Positions 7,400 through 8,516 of a stretch of DNA of 8,516 nt are shown here, in pieces. The position numbers and the translations under genes were made by a program. Every line of letters begins with the position of its first letter. The stretch's first letter is position 1. Under the pieces are notes generated by a model. That model saw only the letters and a list, made by a program, of their open reading frames with translations, did no database searches and had not been told where the DNA came from. The stretch is from an uncultured Devosia sp. (GTDB lineage Bacteria > Pseudomonadota > Alphaproteobacteria > Rhizobiales > Devosiaceae): positions 1 through 8,516 of the forward strand of contig CAMLKN010000094.1 of NCBI GenBank assembly GCA_946480655.1, read 5' to 3'.

Positions 7400-8119
7400 G
7401 TGACGGATCAGAGACCCAATCCCGCCATTTCGCCCGAAACCCTCGCCGCACTTCGCAAGGCCGACACACCGACCGTGTGCAATGCGCTCGAACACGTCAT
7501 GGGCGGCCGGACGGCCGAAGGGTTCACCAAGTTCCCCGTCGTTTGCGCCGATCCGAAACTGCCACCAGTCGTGGGGTTTGCCCGGACGGCCAAGATCCGG
7601 GCCTCATCGCCGGCGCAGAAGCCGGCGGCCGAGGTGCGCGCCTTGAGGATGCAGTATTATGAGTATGTCTCGGCCGGCGAGGGGCCCAATGTGGCGGTCA
7701 TCGAGGATACCGACTGGCCCCACGTCATTGGTGGCTTCTGGGGCGAGATGCAGGTGGCCCAGCACAAGGGGCTCGGGGTCGCCGGCACACTGACCAATGG
7801 CGTGCTGCGAGACCTGGGCATGCTCGACGAGGGCTATCAGGTGATCGCCGGAGCCATCGGGCCGAGCCACGCCTTCGTGCATGTGACCGAGCTCGATTGT
7901 CCGGTGACGGTCTTCGGCATGCGGGTGCGGCCTGGCGACCTCATCCATGCGGACCGGCACGGCGGCGTGGTCATCCCGGCCGAGCATATCGAGCGCATGG
8001 CTTGGGCTATCGACGTCGTCATGCGCAAGGAAGTGCCGATCCTGACGGCGGCACGAGCGCCCGGGTTTACTGTGGAGAAGCTCAAGGCCGCCTGGGCCGA
8101 GGCGGATAAGATCAGCTAG
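7400..8119 (+). CDS. RraA / HMG-CHA aldolase-like family protein
   Basis: A 239-residue protein of the RraA-like fold, which includes the RNase E inhibitor RraA, class II 4-hydroxy-4-methyl-2-oxoglutarate/4-carboxy-4-hydroxy-2-oxoadipate aldolases and oxaloacetate decarboxylases. The family core is visible as DTPTVCNAL (22-30), TNGVLRDLG (132-140) with the Arg137-Asp138 pair, and VRPGDLIHADRHGGVVIPAEH (split at 176-196). The aldolase metal motif D-X20-R-D appears here as Glu116-X20-Arg137-Asp138. The catabolic setting favours an aldolase/lyase or decarboxylase making pyruvate-like products, by inference. The start is GTG at 7400, seven bases after the cupin stop, with GGAG at 7386-7389. An upstream in-frame ATG at 7289 would add an Arg-rich, non-family stretch overlapping the cupin gene by over 100 bp. 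Co-transcription with the cupin gene is likely. Confidence 0.87.
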   Translation: MTDQRPNPAISPETLAALRKADTPTVCNALEHVMGGRTAEGFTKFPVVCADPKLPPVVGFARTAKIRASSPAQKPAAEVRALRMQYYEYVSAGEGPNVAVIEDTDWPHVIGGFWGEMQVAQHKGLGVAGTLTNGVLRDLGMLDEGYQVIAGAIGPSHAFVHVTELDCPVTVFGMRVRPGDLIHADRHGGVVIPAEHIERMAWAIDVVMRKEVPILTAARAPGFTVEKLKAAWAEADKIS

Positions 8120-8143
8120 TGCAATGGGTTACGTGAAATGAAT

Positions 8144-8167
8144 AGGGCCGGTGCTTCCACCGGCCCT
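8144..8167. terminator. Hairpin terminator between convergent genes
   Basis: A perfect 10-bp inverted repeat, AGGGCCGGTG and CACCGGCCCT, closes on a CTTC tetraloop. It sits in the 52-bp gap between the RraA-like gene (plus strand) and the HisD-like gene (minus strand). The T run is short on the plus side (TTCGCTT) and somewhat better on the minus side (ATTCATTTC when read on that strand), so it probably ends transcription from both directions. No other feature is seen in the gap. Confidence 0.8.
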
Positions 8168-8171
8168 TCGC

Positions 8172-8516
8172 TTATGCGCTCCTTTTGACCTGCATCCGAT
8201 CGAGCCGCAATTGCGCGGCTCGACGGTGACCTTCGAGGCCTTCGCTGGCCGATTGGCGCGCGGCCGGCGGCGCGACCTGGGAGACGCCGCGTTCATCGAG
8301 CCACTGATGGGTGGCGATCTTGACATAGGCGCCGACCCAGAGGCCGCCGGTATAGCGCCCCGCACCCATGGTGGGCAGGGTGTGGTTGGTGCCGGAGCAC
8401 TTGTCGGAATAGACCACGCTGGCGAGTTCGCCGATGAACAAACTCCCGTAGTTCCTCAGTTTTTTGGCGAAAGCCTGGGCGTCGGCGGTGTGCACCTGCA
8501 GGTGCTCGGCGGCGAT
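8172..8516 (-). CDS. Second HisD-superfamily dehydrogenase (C-terminal part only)
   Basis: The last 114 residues of a histidinol-dehydrogenase-family protein whose N-terminal part lies beyond the right edge. The first codons visible read IAAEHLQVH, which holds the catalytic Glu-His pair (Glu4-His5 of the fragment). They are followed by the zinc-ligand region [14 protein letters not shown] (Asp38) and GLEGHRRA, with Glu92 and His97 matching Glu414 and His419 of E. coli HisD. Like the protein encoded at 3103-4428 it has a RYTGGLWVG segment, but it is clearly diverged, with different flanking sequence and a different C-terminal tail, so it is a paralogue and not a recent duplicate. It converges on the RraA-like gene across a shared terminator, so it belongs to a separate transcription unit. 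It is probably catabolic; a true biosynthetic hisD cannot be fully excluded from this fragment. Confidence 0.88.
   Translation of the reverse strand: MAAEHLQVHTADAQAFAKKLRNYGSLFIGELASVVYSDKCSGTNHTLPTMGAGRYTGGLWVGAYVKIATHQWLDERGVSQVAPPAARQSASEGLEGHRRAAQLRLDRMQVKRSA

Overview
The window is 8.5 kb of GC-rich, densely packed bacterial DNA. Gene spacing, GTG/ATG starts, codon use and protein style (CUT1 sugar-type ABC transporter, LacI regulator, many dehydrogenases) suggest an alphaproteobacterium, most likely of the Hyphomicrobiales (Rhizobiales). A Devosia-like genus is possible but not provable from this sequence. All genes are chromosomal-style metabolic genes; I see no mobile element, CRISPR array, tRNA or rRNA.

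Layout, left to right: (1) bases 1-3009 hold the tail of an ABC transporter operon, with the C-terminal part of a CUT1 inner-membrane permease, a UgpC/MalK-type ATPase and an amidase-signature hydrolase, spaced 3-4 bp apart. (2) Bases 3010-3102 are a regulatory gap with a perfect 18-bp palindrome at 3054-3071. (3) Bases 3103-6251 hold a HisD-superfamily dehydrogenase (sulfopropanediol-dehydrogenase-like rather than biosynthetic), a short-chain dehydrogenase and a LacI-family repressor that overlaps the SDR gene. (4) Bases 6252-6348 are a promoter region with a second LacI-type operator (6298-6313) lying on the predicted -35 element and spacer. (5) Bases 6349-8119 hold a bicupin protein and an RraA/HMG-aldolase-like protein. 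(6) A strong hairpin at 8144-8167 is probably a shared bidirectional terminator. (7) Bases 8172-8516, minus strand, hold the C-terminal end of a second, different HisD-superfamily dehydrogenase that runs off the window.

Taken together this looks like a substrate-inducible catabolic locus: import by the ABC transporter, amide hydrolysis by the amidase, alcohol-to-acid or carbonyl oxidation by the HisD-like and SDR enzymes, and further processing by the cupin and the RraA-type lyase. The two palindromes share the core GCATACGwATGC with the central CG typical of LacI-family operators, so the LacI protein encoded between them is the obvious candidate to control both downstream transcription units. 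The substrate cannot be read from the sequence. The combination of amidase, HpsN-like dehydrogenase, SDR, bicupin and RraA-like protein does not match any pathway I can name with confidence, and is the most interesting aspect of the window.
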